13,346 nucleotides of DNA from JALYIM01 sp040003205 (lineage in GTDB: Bacteria > Acidobacteriota > Terriglobia > Terriglobales > Acidobacteriaceae). How positions within the stretch are numbered: the first letter of the stretch is position 1; every line of letters starts with the position of its first letter. The position numbers and the translations under genes were made by a program. This document shows, one piece after another, positions 13,282 through 13,346 of the stretch. Under the pieces are notes generated by a model. The model saw nothing but the letters and a program-made list of their open reading frames with translations. It did no database searches and was not told the origin of the DNA. The DNA lies in the NCBI GenBank assembly GCA_040003205.1, contig JBDUDA010000055.1:1-13346 (forward strand), given 5' to 3'.

Positions 13282-13346
13282 GGGTGGCCCAGGCTTTGAC
13301 CCTGCCGACACAATCACAACGGTGGTTGCCCCTCTCTTGCGCTTGC

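Noticed and set aside
12805..13299. 164-codon plus-strand ORF
   Set aside because: Most of it is antisense to the FMN-binding stress protein, which has a strong Shine-Dalgarno and clear family motifs.

Overview
This window looks like chromosomal DNA from a member of the Acidobacteriota, probably a Koribacter/Terriglobia-like soil lineage. The reasons are: moderately high GC by eye, long intergenic spacers packed with short GTCAT...GAGC / GTCGA...GGACC hairpin repeats that I recall as common in acidobacterial genomes, and a gene set typical of that phylum (Tat-exported class V aminotransferase, secreted DUF4139 protein, gamma-glutamyltransferase, FMN-binding stress protein). This is inference; no rRNA or other phylogenetic marker was compared. 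I see no rRNA, tRNA, CRISPR array, phage gene or transposase.

Layout. A metallo-beta-lactamase/rhodanese fusion on the minus strand runs off the left edge (1-1050). A 416-bp spacer with two small hairpins and a 17-codon ORF follows. On the plus strand come a Tat-signal PLP enzyme (1467-2762) and a secreted DUF4139 protein (3108-4604), separated by an inverted pair of short repeats. The 478-bp spacer at 4605-5082 holds at least five units of a modular hairpin repeat.

A four-gene minus-strand cluster follows: gamma-glutamyltransferase (10021-8285), a xylose-isomerase-like TIM barrel (8211-7387), asparaginyl-tRNA synthetase (7382-6057) and arginase (6024-5083). The last three are tightly spaced (4 and 32 bp) and are probably co-transcribed. 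Several of these genes touch amino acids or peptides: glutathione/gamma-glutamyl cleavage, Asn charging, and Arg to ornithine plus urea.

A nucleoside deaminase (10184-10699) diverges from ggt across a spacer carrying a predicted promoter and a perfect 12-bp palindrome. It converges on a membrane-anchored HtrA-type protease (11860-10721). A small exported PstS-like binding protein, probably starting at TTG 12075, then converges on an FMN-binding general stress protein (13116-12583).

The least conventional feature is the repeat family. Its units share conserved outer ends but carry different internal hairpins, or none, as if the core were an exchangeable cassette. The genes themselves belong to recognisable families; I found no convincing new multi-gene system.
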